DNA of 64,000 nt. Source: an uncultured Brevibacillus sp. (GTDB lineage: Bacteria; Bacillota; Bacilli; Brevibacillales; Brevibacillaceae). The stretch spans positions 1-64,000 of the forward strand of contig NZ_CANMZW010000028.1 in assembly GCF_947502445.1 (NCBI RefSeq). Direction: 5' to 3'. Position 1 is the first letter of the stretch; each line of letters begins with the position of its first letter. The notes under the pieces were generated by a model. The model ran no database searches. It saw only the letters and a list, made by a program, of their open reading frames with translations, and was not told the DNA's origin. This document shows positions 35,640 through 45,228 of this stretch, piece by piece. Position numbers and translations under genes: made by a program.

Positions 35640-36371
35640 ATGGTTCAATCTATCGAGCGGACGATGAAAATTATTCGGGTACTGATTTCAGACGAGAAAC
35701 CTGCTTGGCCCATATCGGAGCTAGTTGACGCAACCGGCCTGCCCATCAGTACGCTCCACCGTTTTCTCGAATCGATGATCCACTACGGATTGGTGGAGCA
35801 GGAACCCGTCACCAAGCATTACAAGGCCGGCTATACGTGGATGGAAATCGGATTTCTGCTGCATGAGAAGCTGAATTTGCGGGCTGTGGCGAGGCCGTAT
35901 ATGGAGGAGCTGGCGGTAGAGGTAGAGGAGAGCATTTTCCTCAACATTCCGGCAGGCGGAGATTCCATTCCGATCGAAAAAGTAGAAAGTCCATTGAAAA
36001 TACGCATTGACGAGAATTTGGGGGAACGGATTCCTCTCACAATCGGTGCCCCCAGTAAAATGATTCTCGCGTATTGGAAGACGCCAGAGATGATGAAAAT
36101 AGTCAGCGCTCAGCTGCCGACAGCTTCTCATCAGACGTTCATCGAGCAACTGGCGCAGGCCAGGCAAAACGGCTACGCGATCAGTTACGCGGAAAAGACA
36201 GAAGGGACGATGGCTGTCGCAGCCCCGATCATCGGATATGGAAATCAGCTAGTGGGAGCTATTTCGATCAATGCTCCCAGCTTTCGGGTTCCAGATGAGC
36301 GATTGTCTTTCTTCATTGAAAAAGTAAAGCAAAAGGCGGCGACGATTTCTGCGAGAATCGGCGGCACCTAA
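35640..36371 (+). CDS. IclR family transcriptional regulator
   Basis: 243-residue regulator with an N-terminal winged helix (about 1-65, 'PISELVDATGLPISTLHRFLESM') and a C-terminal IclR effector domain. It starts 25 bases after the permease gene, so is probably cotranscribed with the importer, and may control it or the catabolic operon at 38272. The ribosome site is GGCGGGAG. The inducer is unknown. Confidence 0.9.
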   Translation: MVQSIERTMKIIRVLISDEKPAWPISELVDATGLPISTLHRFLESMIHYGLVEQEPVTKHYKAGYTWMEIGFLLHEKLNLRAVARPYMEELAVEVEESIFLNIPAGGDSIPIEKVESPLKIRIDENLGERIPLTIGAPSKMILAYWKTPEMMKIVSAQLPTASHQTFIEQLAQARQNGYAISYAEKTEGTMAVAAPIIGYGNQLVGAISINAPSFRVPDERLSFFIEKVKQKAATISARIGGT

Positions 36372-36373
36372 AC

Positions 36374-36411
36374 AAAACCTCCATTCCGTGTAAAGAGAAT
36401 GGAGGTTTTTG
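36374..36411. terminator. Terminator between the IclR gene and the malate synthase remnant
   Basis: AAAACCTCCATTC / GAATGGAGGTTTT arms with A- and T-runs on both sides; it can work in both directions. Confidence 0.85.
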
Positions 36412-36424
36412 TATGGGAGGGCAG

Positions 36425-37432
36425 CTATGCTTCCAAATAAGCATACCCCGGAACAGTCAGGAAATCTTCGAACTGATCATTTATGATGAGGTTGCTAAAA
36501 ATTTCGTAAGCCACCCCAAATTTTCCAGTGGCAAAGGCATCCTCGCCAATGGTGTTGTTGATCTTGTCCAGCTCCTCGACGCCGAGCTGCTGTACCAGGT
36601 CCAGCGTCACGTCTCTACCATCAGCAAGAACCCCTTTTGGATGGCGAATCCACTGCCATATTTGTGCTCTGGAAATCTCTGCGGTTGCAGCATCCTCCAT
36701 TAAGTGGAAGATAGGTACTGCTCCCGAGCCTCTTAGCCAGGCCTCTATATATTGAATGCTCAGACTAATATTCGTGCGCAGACCGCTTTCGGTGATCACG
36801 CCTTCGGGTACCCGAAGCAGGTCCGCTGCAGATACGTTCAAATTCTCGATTTGTTTCTCCACTTGATTCGGCGCAGGCATGATCTCATCGAATACTTGTT
36901 TTACAATCGGCACGAGACCAGGATGGGCCACCCACGAGCCGTCATGTCCGTTTTGTGCTTCCCGCTGTTTATCGGCTTTGACCTTTTGCAGCGCTTCCTC
37001 GTTGGCGACAGCATCATTTTTAATCGGGATTTGGGCAGCCATTCCGCCAATCGCATGAGCTTTGCGCCGGTGACATGTTTGGATGGTCAGCAAGGTGTAC
37101 GCTTACATAAACGGAACCGACATGGTCACCAAAGAGCGGTCGGGGAGAATGACCTCCGGATGATTGCGAAGCTTTTTGATATAGCTGAAGATGTAATCCC
37201 AGCGTCCGCAATTCATCCCGACAATATGGTCCCTCAGCTCATACAAGATTTCCTCCATTTCAAAGGTCGCAAGAATCGTTTCGACAAGAACGGTCGCTTT
37301 GATCGTCCCTTGGGGAATCCCCAATTCGTCCTGCGCGAGAACAAACACATCATTCCACAGACGTGCTTCCAGATGGCTTTCCAATTTCGGCAAGTAAAAG
37401 TATGGACCAGAGCCTTTGGCCAATAGATTTTT
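36425..37432 (-). pseudogene. aceB: Malate synthase A remnant
   Basis: The minus strand encodes about 335 residues of the C-terminal two thirds of malate synthase A. They include the family signature ([16 protein letters not shown]), '[22 protein letters not shown]' in its usual context, and 'CHRRKAHAIGGMAAQIP'. The first ~200 residues are missing; homology stops at about 37432 where an unrelated fragment begins. An in-frame TAA at 37105-37103 interrupts the frame in the segment FM-stop-AYTLLTIQT. No isocitrate lyase gene is in the window. Both truncation and nonsense mutation make it non-functional. Confidence 0.88.
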
Positions 37433-37537
37433 AGAGGACCTACGATGCGTATGACAGAGAAGCGGCTGGAAGAATTGCAGGAGCATATTGTCGGCATCGC
37501 CAGGAAGATTTCAGGACGATTGGCGTATCGAGAATAG
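37433..37537 (+). pseudogene. C-terminal fragment of an IclR-family regulator
   Basis: Plus-strand frame reading [16 protein letters not shown]... and ending [12 protein letters not shown], the typical last helix of IclR regulators (the GPT-R and RISxRLGY motifs). Only ~34 residues remain and no start exists. It abuts the broken end of the malate synthase remnant head to head, marking a deletion or inversion junction near 37432. Its sequence differs from the intact IclR gene at 35640. Confidence 0.6.
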
Positions 37538-37540
37538 CAA

Positions 37541-37584
37541 AAAAGCAGTGCACACATGCATGAGCGATGTGTTCACTGCTTTTG
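37541..37584. terminator. Bidirectional terminator
   Basis: AAAAGCAGTG (37541-37550) and CACTGCTTTT (37574-37583) arms flanked by A- and T-runs, between the IclR fragment and the minus-strand SDR remnant. Confidence 0.75.
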
Positions 37585-37596
37585 GGATTGTCTGCT

Positions 37597-38005
37597 TTAC
37601 ATAAACATACCGCCATCGACAACCATGTTCTGACCGGTTACGAAGCGGGAGTGAGCGGGCAAGGAATAGATGACTTCAGATACGTCCTCAGGAGAAGCAA
37701 CCCTGACATCCATGACTTTGTCCCAGTATTCGTCCTTTAGTCCATCCAGGTCGCGATGGTCAACAAAAGTAGTGACACCGGCGTTATTGATCAAAATATC
37801 CAAGTGTCCAAACGTCTGGATGGTTTCTTTCACAAAGACTTTGAACCCCGAGAGCTTCTACCTCTTTTTGCGTCTCACGCGCCTCTTGCTCTGATCTGGA
37901 ATAATTAATCGTGACATGTACGTCTTCCTTTGCCAAGCGCAAGGCGGTAGCACGTCCGATTGCTGTTGCTGCTCCTGTGATTAAGGCCACTTTTCCTTTT
38001 AACAC
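37597..38005 (-). pseudogene. Short-chain dehydrogenase (FabG-like) remnant
   Basis: The 5' part, with GTG start at 38005 and a good AAGGTGGAG site, encodes the SDR nucleotide motif GKVALITGAATAIG and 'RSEQEARETQKEVEALG'. A frameshift near 37840 breaks the frame. The 3' part encodes 'FGHLDILINNAGVTTF' and then jumps from 'EYWDKVMDV' to the C-terminal 'SEVIYSLPAHSRFVTGQ', so the central ~100 residues with the catalytic Ser and YxxxK are deleted. It cannot be active. Confidence 0.85.
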
Positions 38006-38271
38006 TGAAATCTCCACCTTTTCTTTCGTGAGCGTAAACGTATTAGTATGAATATACACGGTTTTCCTTCCTTGCAGAGGTCTCGGTGATGTTTTTGTGA
38101 GAACTTTCAGATTATTCATGTTACCCGAAGCCCTGCTTTTTCGCGAAAGTCCCATGATTGACGTGGATTTGGAGGCTTTACTTTTCTTAATACTAACTAT
38201 TTGAACTTTCAATTTTTTAGTGACAGAAAACTGTGTTAGTGTGAAGGAAATCGAGGGGAGGAGCGAGACAC

Positions 38272-39321
38272 ATGTTTCCATTTCGCGTAATCAATCAGGA
38301 AACTACCGAAGACGTACTGGATATGGCCAGTGTGATCGAAGTGGTAGAGCAGGCCTATCAAATGAAGTCAAACCAGCAGGCGACATTGTTCCCACTCATC
38401 TTTCATGAATTCGTAGAGGGCAGGGCCGATATGGATATTAAATCAGGCCATTTGCCAGCAGCAGATGTGTTTGGACTCAAGCTCGTCTCATGGTTTGGAG
38501 ACAACGCAGAAAAAGGATTGCCACAATTGGTTGGAACTGTCATGGTGCTGGACAGTCAGACAGGTGTTCCGCTCGGGATTTTGAGCGGGGAGCACATCAC
38601 CTGCATGCGTACGGGAGCAGCGGGTGGGATTGGCGCCAAATATTTGGCACGTCCAGAATCAGAAAACCTCCTCATCGTGGGTACGGGTCATCAGGCACCT
38701 TTTCAAATCATGGCGACACTCATGGCCATGGAACATATTAAACGAGTCTATATTTGCCATCCGAAATCAGCAGAAAAAGCACAGAGCTTTGTATCGCAGA
38801 TCAAGGACAAGCTTCTTAAAAAGTTCGTCTCGAAGTATACAGGAGATGAACACGAGCGTTATGCGAGTCGTTGCGATGTAGAATTTATCGCGGTGGAAGA
38901 TATCGAGGATGCTGTCAGACAAGCAGATATCATCATTACAGCTACTCCTTCTCGCGAGCCGATGATTCAAAAGGGTTGGGTAAAACCTGGTACACACATC
39001 ACATGTATCGGTGCAGATATGGAAGGAAAACAGGAGATCGATGAGCACCTGTTTGCAGCAGGACGTGTCTTCGTGGACGATGTCGGGCAGGCTGTTCGTG
39101 TAGGAGAAACAGAGGTTCCGATCAAAAAAGGAGTCATCACCGAAGCCGACATCGTTGGCGAAATCGGCAACGTGATCCTGGGACGTGCTGCCGGTAGAAA
39201 TACAGCAGAGGAAATTACGATCTTTGACAGTACAGGGATTGCTATCCAAGACTTGCTGACGGCTACCCATATTTTGAAAGTGGCAGACAAGCGCGGTGTT
39301 GGCACGATAGTCGATCTGTAA
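38272..39321 (+). CDS. Ornithine cyclodeaminase/mu-crystallin family protein
   Basis: 349-residue NAD(P)-dependent enzyme with N-terminal substrate domain and the Rossmann segment 'ENLLIVGTGHQAPFQIMATL'. The family includes ornithine cyclodeaminase, ketimine reductases and EutC. The 'MRTGAAGGIGAKYLARPES' block is typical. It is the first gene of a five-gene operon with an aminotransferase, YfcC transporter, amidohydrolase and threonine-dehydratase homologue. The operon suggests catabolism of an acylated or cyclic amino acid. The exact reaction is not deducible. The ribosome site is GAGGGGAGGAG ahead of ATG 38272. Confidence 0.87.
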   Translation: MFPFRVINQETTEDVLDMASVIEVVEQAYQMKSNQQATLFPLIFHEFVEGRADMDIKSGHLPAADVFGLKLVSWFGDNAEKGLPQLVGTVMVLDSQTGVPLGILSGEHITCMRTGAAGGIGAKYLARPESENLLIVGTGHQAPFQIMATLMAMEHIKRVYICHPKSAEKAQSFVSQIKDKLLKKFVSKYTGDEHERYASRCDVEFIAVEDIEDAVRQADIIITATPSREPMIQKGWVKPGTHITCIGADMEGKQEIDEHLFAAGRVFVDDVGQAVRVGETEVPIKKGVITEADIVGEIGNVILGRAAGRNTAEEITIFDSTGIAIQDLLTATHILKVADKRGVGTIVDL

Positions 39322-39354
39322 AAGGAAATGGACGAGTAAGGGAGAGTATGAACG

Positions 39355-40485
39355 ATGAGAATTGCTCCTTTTAAAGTAGAAGAATGGATGAATGAGTACG
39401 AGCTGGAGGCTGTCTACAATATTGCCGAGACATGTGTAGACTCCCTGACAGTCGAGGAGCTGATTCGTCTTTCGGCTGAGCCAGAAGACTTTTTCAAAGA
39501 GATGGCAGCACAGAAGCTGACGTATGGTCATATCGAGGGCTCCCCGGAATTCCGCAGCCTCGTGGCAGGCATGTACAAGTCGATGAAGCCAGAGAACATT
39601 TTGGCGATGAATGGGGCGATTGGAGCCAATTTTCTAACCTTGTTCTCGCTTGTTCAGCCAGGAGACGAGGTCATTACGGTTCATCCTACCTACCAGCAAA
39701 TCTACTCCGTGCCTGAATCGTTTGGCGCACAGGTAAAGCTGCTCAGATTGCTGCCGGAAAATCAGTTTTTACCTGACCTGGATGAGCTGCGCTCACTTGT
39801 CACAGACAAGACCAAGCTAATTTGCATCAACAACCCGAACAATCCGTCCGGTGCACTCATGGACGAAGCGATTCTTCGTGAAATCGTTGAGATTGCTCGC
39901 TCTGTAGATGCTTATCTGCTATGTGACGAGGTCTATCGCAATTTGCACCAAGATCCGGAGATTATAGTTCCTTCGATCGTGGATCTGTATGACAAAGGCA
40001 TTGCGACAAGCAGCATGTCTAAAGTATTTTCCCTCGCTGGCCTTCGTCTGGGCTGGATCGCAGCACCTGTAGATGTGATCAAAAACTGCTTCCAGCATCG
40101 TGACTACACAACCATCAGTTGCGGGATGCTCGACGATATGCTGGCTGTGCATGCCTTGAAAAATCGCGACAAAATCATGGAGCGCAACCTGAAGATCGTA
40201 CGCGATAACCTGCAAATTTTGGATGAATGGGTAGCAAAGGAGCCGCTGGTTTCTTACGTGAAGCCACAGGCGGGAACAACCGCGATGCTGAAATACGAGC
40301 TGGATATCCCGTCCGAAGCATTTTGCATCGATTTGTTCCGGTCAACCGGAGCGTTTTTGACACCGGGTAGCTGCTTTGACATGGAGGGATGGGTCCGAAT
40401 CGGGTATGCCTGCTCTACAGAGGTACTGAAGGCTGGCTTGGAAAAGGTATCTGAGTTTCTCGCTACACAAAAAGTAACGCAATAG
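39355..40485 (+). CDS. PLP-dependent class I/II aminotransferase
   Basis: 376-residue fold-type I enzyme. PLP residues are visible: 'NNPNNPSGA' (Asn), 'CDEVYRN' (Asp-x-x-Tyr) and the lysine in 'SSMSKVFSLAGLRLGW'. It resembles the aminotransferase-like group that includes capreomycidine synthase, where the related fold does a cyclisation, so transamination is not certain. It follows the cyclodeaminase gene by 33 bases with a GGGAGAG site and belongs to the same operon. Confidence 0.88.
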   Translation: MRIAPFKVEEWMNEYELEAVYNIAETCVDSLTVEELIRLSAEPEDFFKEMAAQKLTYGHIEGSPEFRSLVAGMYKSMKPENILAMNGAIGANFLTLFSLVQPGDEVITVHPTYQQIYSVPESFGAQVKLLRLLPENQFLPDLDELRSLVTDKTKLICINNPNNPSGALMDEAILREIVEIARSVDAYLLCDEVYRNLHQDPEIIVPSIVDLYDKGIATSSMSKVFSLAGLRLGWIAAPVDVIKNCFQHRDYTTISCGMLDDMLAVHALKNRDKIMERNLKIVRDNLQILDEWVAKEPLVSYVKPQAGTTAMLKYELDIPSEAFCIDLFRSTGAFLTPGSCFDMEGWVRIGYACSTEVLKAGLEKVSEFLATQKVTQ

Positions 40486-40568
40486 GCTTGGGCAGGAAGA
40501 GTCTCCTTCAAATGATGGAGGAGACTTCTCTCCCGATCATCTGATCTGATACCGAATGGGGGGTTATC

Positions 40569-41984
40569 ATGAGTCAGTTACATGTGGACGTGCAGCCGAA
40601 GAAGCAGAAAAAGCTATGGGATATCAACGTGTTTGCCTTGCTCTTTGTCGTTCTTGCAATTGCAGTTGTGCTTACGTATTTACTGCCTGCTGGTGAATAC
40701 GGAAGAGTAGAGGTAAATGGAAGAAACGTGATTGACCCAGCTACCTTTCAATTCATAGAAGCTTCTCCAGTAAAGCCGCTGGGACTGGTCAACAGTGTGC
40801 ATACCGGCTTGGTTGAAGCCTCTGGAGTCATCTTTTTCGTTCTTATAATTGGCGGAACATTCGGAATTATAACGGCTACTGGCGCGATTGAAGCACTCAT
40901 CGTCACTCTATCCAAGCTATTGCGAAATCAGGAAAAATGGCTGATTCCAATCATGATGCTGTTTTTTGCCGCTGGAGGCTCCCTCATGGGGATGGCCGAG
41001 GAGACGCTGCCTTATATCGCAATCATGATTCCACTGGCTATCGCACTTGGCTTTGATGCGATTACGGGTGCGGCGATCGTTTTGGTAGGAGCGTCTGTCG
41101 GTTTTACGTCGGCGCTTATGAATCCGTTTACAGTGGGGGTTGCCCAAGGAATCGCCGAATTACCTCCCTTCTCCGGCATGGGCTATCGCATTGCTGTTTT
41201 TGTCGTGATGTACATCGTTTCTACCGCCTTTATTTTGCGCTATGCATCAAAAGTGAAAAAGGATCGTTCAGCTGGCTTCTTTGGTCTGTTCGAAGGAAAA
41301 AGCACGAGTGAGCTTTTGCGTGAGGATATTCAATTAACGGTCAGGCACAAATGGATCTTATCCTTATTTGTCCTAAACTTTGGTGTTCTGGTTTTTGGGG
41401 TGATCGAGTATGGCTGGTATTTGACTGAGCTATCCGGACTCTTCCTGTTACTCGGGATCATCATCGGCTTCACAGGAAAGCTTAGCGTCAATCATATCGT
41501 GGACGCTTTCATGAAAGGGGCAGCCGGGCTGATTGCCGGCGCGTTGGTCATCGGAGTCGCGAGGGCAGTTGTGGTCGTCCTCAATGATGGGCATATTCTC
41601 GATACGATTCTGTATTATTCCGCAGGGGTGTTAAATCAGCTCCCTGGTACCTTTACGGCTCTCGGGATGCTCGTCTTGCAAACACTCATCAGCTTTATCG
41701 TCCCGTCTGGCAGTGGAATGGCTGCATTGACCATGCCGATTATGGCGCCGTTGGCAGAGCTTGTCGGGGTGACGCGGCAGACAGCGGTGCTCGCCTATCA
41801 GTTCGGGGATGGAATCTCGAATATATTTATCCCGACCTCCGGTTACTTTATGGCTGGACTGGCACTGGCAGGCATTCCGTGGACGCGCTGGATGAAGTGG
41901 ATTTTCCCGCTGATTATGATGCAATACGCTGTTGCGGCTGTTGCTGTGTTTGTTGCGCATCTGATCGGGTACGGACCATTTTGA
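40569..41984 (+). CDS. YfcC/DcuC-family membrane transporter
   Basis: 471-residue transporter with about 12 hydrophobic segments. The YfcC-type signatures 'GGTFGIITATGAIEALI', 'GMAEETLPYIAIMIPLAIALG' and 'IVPSGSGMAALTMPIMAPLAELVGVTRQTAVLAYQFGDG' are clear. Homologues move C4-dicarboxylates, short-chain acids or basic amino acids. In this operon it is likely the importer of the substrate handled by the amidohydrolase next door. Start ATG 40569 after GGGGGG. Confidence 0.88.
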   Translation: MSQLHVDVQPKKQKKLWDINVFALLFVVLAIAVVLTYLLPAGEYGRVEVNGRNVIDPATFQFIEASPVKPLGLVNSVHTGLVEASGVIFFVLIIGGTFGIITATGAIEALIVTLSKLLRNQEKWLIPIMMLFFAAGGSLMGMAEETLPYIAIMIPLAIALGFDAITGAAIVLVGASVGFTSALMNPFTVGVAQGIAELPPFSGMGYRIAVFVVMYIVSTAFILRYASKVKKDRSAGFFGLFEGKSTSELLREDIQLTVRHKWILSLFVLNFGVLVFGVIEYGWYLTELSGLFLLLGIIIGFTGKLSVNHIVDAFMKGAAGLIAGALVIGVARAVVVVLNDGHILDTILYYSAGVLNQLPGTFTALGMLVLQTLISFIVPSGSGMAALTMPIMAPLAELVGVTRQTAVLAYQFGDGISNIFIPTSGYFMAGLALAGIPWTRWMKWIFPLIMMQYAVAAVAVFVAHLIGYGPF

Positions 41985-42002
41985 TAAAAAGGAGAGTAGG
42001 CC

Positions 42003-43148
42003 ATGACACTTTGTACCTCAACTCTCGCCCAATGGACGGTGAACGAGCGGCGATATTTGCATCAATACCCGGAGCTGTCTGGCGAGGAGTATCAGACTGC
42101 TGCTTATATCCGAAAATGGCTGCAACAATGGCAAATTGAGCTGATTCCATGTGAGCCCCCCAGTGTCGTCGGTTTGTTGCGTGGAACGGATGGCGGCAAA
42201 ACGATTGCGCTGCGTGCAGATATAGACGCACTGCCTGTGAACGAAGAGGGAGAAAAAACGTACCTTTCGAAAAATCCGGGTGTCGCACACGTATGTGGGC
42301 ATGACGGTCACACCGCCATTTTGCTTGCGGCAGCCAAGTGGCTGTCAGAGAACAGAGGGGAAGTACGCCCCAATGTGCTGTTTCTGTTCCAATCGTCTGA
42401 GGAGATGCTCCCGAGCGGTGCGGAAGCGCTTGTTCGCCAAGGTGTGGTGGACGACGTCGACGCCGTGTTTGGACTGCATCTCTGGCAGCCGCTCGCGAAA
42501 GGCAAAATCGGAATTAGCAACGGCTCGATGATGGCCTCCTCTGATGATTTGCGCATCGTGATTACAGGTTACGGTGGACATGGCTCGATGCCGCATGAGA
42601 CCGTTGATCCGATTTTTGTAGCCAGCCAGGTCATTACAGCAGTCCAAGGGATTGTGTCCCGGCGGATAAACCCGATGGAGCCTGCAGTGATTTCAATTTG
42701 TCGGATGGAGTCTGGCACCACCTACAATATTATCCCGAACGCAGCTATTCTCTACGGAACGATCCGCGCGCAGTCTGAAAAGACGAGGCAATTGCTGGTC
42801 GCCGAGCTGAAGCAGACGATTGAAGCGATATGCAGCGCGTGGGGCGCAAAGGGTGAGGTTATCGTGGACTGGGGTACACCGCCTGTCGTGAATGACAAGG
42901 TGATGAGCCAGTATGTCGCAGGAGTTGTTGCCGATCATTGGGGAGAAGACGTGCTATGCTATGTAGAGCCAGTCATGGGGGGAGAGGACTTTTCCTATTA
43001 CCTGGAGCGTAAGCCTGGTTCCTTTATTTTTATCGGAATGGGGGGCGACAAAAGCTCATATCCGCACCATCACCCCCGTTTTGATATCGACGAGGATGTG
43101 CTCCCGACTGGTGTCGAGCTGTTTATTCAATTGGTCAAGCAGTTCTAA
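42003..43148 (+). CDS. M20-family N-acyl amino acid amidohydrolase
   Basis: 381-residue zinc amidohydrolase of the hippurate/N-acyl-L-amino acid hydrolase group. Metal and catalytic residues appear in 'LRADIDALPVNEE', 'VCGHDGHTA', 'QSSEE' and 'GGEDFSYYLE', and the dimerisation lid begins near 'MASSDDLRIVITGYGGHGSMPHET'. It would release a free amino acid from an acylated precursor brought in by the YfcC transporter encoded just upstream. Start ATG after AAAAGGAGAG. The acyl group and amino acid are unknown. Confidence 0.88.
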   Translation: MTLCTSTLAQWTVNERRYLHQYPELSGEEYQTAAYIRKWLQQWQIELIPCEPPSVVGLLRGTDGGKTIALRADIDALPVNEEGEKTYLSKNPGVAHVCGHDGHTAILLAAAKWLSENRGEVRPNVLFLFQSSEEMLPSGAEALVRQGVVDDVDAVFGLHLWQPLAKGKIGISNGSMMASSDDLRIVITGYGGHGSMPHETVDPIFVASQVITAVQGIVSRRINPMEPAVISICRMESGTTYNIIPNAAILYGTIRAQSEKTRQLLVAELKQTIEAICSAWGAKGEVIVDWGTPPVVNDKVMSQYVAGVVADHWGEDVLCYVEPVMGGEDFSYYLERKPGSFIFIGMGGDKSSYPHHHPRFDIDEDVLPTGVELFIQLVKQF

Positions 43149-43176
43149 CAGATTGTACAAAAGGAGGATGTAGCAA

Positions 43177-44148
43177 ATGCTAACTGTATCTTTTCTCGAT
43201 ATTGTCAAAGCACATAAACATTTGAGAGGGCAAGTCATTCAGACACCGCTCATTCAGTCGGCAGCCTTGTCCAGCTTGTCTGGCGCAGACGTATGGATGA
43301 AGCTGGAGTGCCATCAAAAAACCGGATCGTTCAAGGCGCGGGGCGCACTCAACAAGATCGCCTCTATGCGTGAAGACGAGCTCGCTCGTGGAGTAATCAC
43401 CGCTTCTGCTGGTAACCATGCACAGGGAGTTGCCTATGCGGCTTCCCTGAAAGGCATTTCCGCTCTGATCGTAGTGCCGAAAACAGCGCCAGAGACGAAA
43501 AAAGCCGGAATCAAGCGCTATGGTGCGGAGCTGGTCGTGCACGGTGACAGCTATGATGAGGCTGAAAGCTACGCGTATCAATTGGCAGAAGAGACGGGCA
43601 GGACGTTTGTTCATGCATTTGAAGATGATCAGATCATTGCAGGTCAAGGAACAGCCGGACTGGAAGCTCTTCTGGAGGAGCCTGATTTTGACGTCATCCT
43701 CGTGCCAGCAGGTGGCGGCGGATTGATTTGCGGGGTAGCGCTTGCCGCCAAGGCGATCAAGCCGGATGTAAAAGTGATTGGCATACAGACACACGCTTCA
43801 CCGCCGTGGTACTATTCCTTCCGTGAAAAGCGGCTGGCTGATGTGGAGTACAGCGATTCACTTGCGGATGGACTGCACGGCGGAATTACGCAGGGAAATC
43901 TGGATTTGGCGCTTGAGATTGTGGACGACTTTTTGCTCGTAGAAGAGGAGCATGTTGCCCAGGCGATGCACTGGCTAGCAAAAGAGCATCATCTCATGGT
44001 CGAGGGCTCAGGGGCAGTGGGGGTTGCGGCATTGATGCAGGGCACGGTACCCGATCTGCAAGGGAAAAAGGTACTGACCATCGTCAGCGGCAGCAATGTG
44101 GATGCAGGAAAGCTAGCAGGTATTGTGAACAAATATTCAGAGCGCTAA
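43177..44148 (+). CDS. Threonine/serine dehydratase family protein (PLP, fold type II)
   Basis: 323-residue catabolic-type ammonia-lyase without an ACT domain. The PLP lysine lies in KTGSFKARGA, with 'SAGNHAQGVAYAA' and the glycine-rich phosphate loop 'VPAGGGGLICG'. Candidates are threonine/serine deaminase, 3-hydroxyaspartate dehydratase or EutB-like hydroxyectoine dehydratase. The combination with an ornithine-cyclodeaminase homologue is reminiscent of eutB/eutC, but the ectoine hydrolase partners are absent. Last gene of the operon, with AAAAGGAGGATG upstream. Confidence 0.87.
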   Translation: MLTVSFLDIVKAHKHLRGQVIQTPLIQSAALSSLSGADVWMKLECHQKTGSFKARGALNKIASMREDELARGVITASAGNHAQGVAYAASLKGISALIVVPKTAPETKKAGIKRYGAELVVHGDSYDEAESYAYQLAEETGRTFVHAFEDDQIIAGQGTAGLEALLEEPDFDVILVPAGGGGLICGVALAAKAIKPDVKVIGIQTHASPPWYYSFREKRLADVEYSDSLADGLHGGITQGNLDLALEIVDDFLLVEEEHVAQAMHWLAKEHHLMVEGSGAVGVAALMQGTVPDLQGKKVLTIVSGSNVDAGKLAGIVNKYSER

Positions 44149-44154
44149 AGGGGA

Positions 44155-44193
44155 GGAGGTCGCCGCATCTGCGAACGGCCTCTTTGCTTTGAA
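44155..44193 (+). terminator. Weak terminator after the catabolic operon
   Basis: GAGGTCG and CGGCCTC arms around a 12-base loop, followed by TTTGCTTTG. The stem is imperfect. Confidence 0.4.
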
Positions 44194-44290
44194 CAAAAAG
44201 TGCGGCTGGAAAGCGCATTGGTTGATCAAAAGTCTACTCTTCGGCTAAACTTCTCTCTATAGGCACAGGAAACGGGGGAGTGGAACCACT

Positions 44291-45172
44291 ATGGAATTAC
44301 GGAATTTAAAAACATTTCGGGTGGTAGCCGAGCATTTGAATTTGACCAAGGCAGCCGAGGTATTAGGATACAGTCAGCCAACCATTACCGTGCAGATTCA
44401 GGCATTGGAGCGTGAGCTTGGCCATCCGCTGCTCAATCGGGTAGGCAAGCGCACATTTTTAACCCCGGCAGGAAAAACAGTCAAGCAGTACACGGACCAG
44501 CTGTTTCTTGTGTTGCAGCATATGGAGGAAGAGCTAAATACGCTGCACTTGCCCGTAGGTCCGCTCGTTGTAGCGGCACCTGAGTTTTACTGTACACATT
44601 TCATGCCACAAATTCTCAAAGTGTACGTCGAGACTCATCCGCAGGTCAATTTACAGGTCATTTCGTGTACGAGCCAGGAGACACTCAGAAAAATTCATTC
44701 GCATGAAGCCGATATTGGCATTATCGCAGGTGTCAGCCCACAGCCCGAGATTTTTTCTACGATCGTAGACATGGAGGAATTTGCACTCGTCGCGTCTCCT
44801 GACATGATCAAGGGAGGCTCGATACGCGAGGACTTGGCAGCTTTTCCCTTTCTCTCCTATCAGGAAGGCTGCAATCTCGACGGCTTCATTACGCAGTGCT
44901 TGCTGGAGATCGGGTATGTACCGCCGTCAGTCATTAAATGCAGCAGTGAAGAAACGATCAAGCGGTCTGTGCTGAACGAAATTGGGGTAGCACTGCTCAG
45001 CACTGCCTTGGTAGCCAAGGAGCTGCGGACGGGAGAGCTGACGGAGCTCTATCGTTTTTCCAAAAGGGCGGAGACCTCACTTGTATGTCTGGATCGGCGT
45101 AAGGGTGAGGCTGCGATCCAAACGTTTATTGAGCTGGTAAAAGACGTATGGCAAACGGTAGGCGAAGAGTAG
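44291..45172 (+). CDS. LysR family transcriptional regulator
   Basis: 293-residue regulator with N-terminal winged helix ('LRNLKTFRVVAEHLNLTKAAEVLGYSQPTITVQIQALERELG') and a C-terminal substrate-binding domain. It lies in the same direction behind the five-gene operon, about 140 bases downstream of its weak terminator, and is a plausible regulator for it. GGGGGAG precedes the ATG. Inducer not deducible. Confidence 0.9.
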   Translation: MELRNLKTFRVVAEHLNLTKAAEVLGYSQPTITVQIQALERELGHPLLNRVGKRTFLTPAGKTVKQYTDQLFLVLQHMEEELNTLHLPVGPLVVAAPEFYCTHFMPQILKVYVETHPQVNLQVISCTSQETLRKIHSHEADIGIIAGVSPQPEIFSTIVDMEEFALVASPDMIKGGSIREDLAAFPFLSYQEGCNLDGFITQCLLEIGYVPPSVIKCSSEETIKRSVLNEIGVALLSTALVAKELRTGELTELYRFSKRAETSLVCLDRRKGEAAIQTFIELVKDVWQTVGEE

Positions 45173-45180
45173 AGGATAAA

Positions 45181-45216
45181 GAGCGGATTCCTGTATATGG
45201 GATTCGCTTTTTCTTG
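45181..45216 (+). terminator. Terminator after the LysR gene
   Basis: AGCGGATTCC / GGGATTCGCT arms around a short loop, followed by TTTTTC. Confidence 0.7.
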
Positions 45217-45228
45217 TTATAAAATTGT

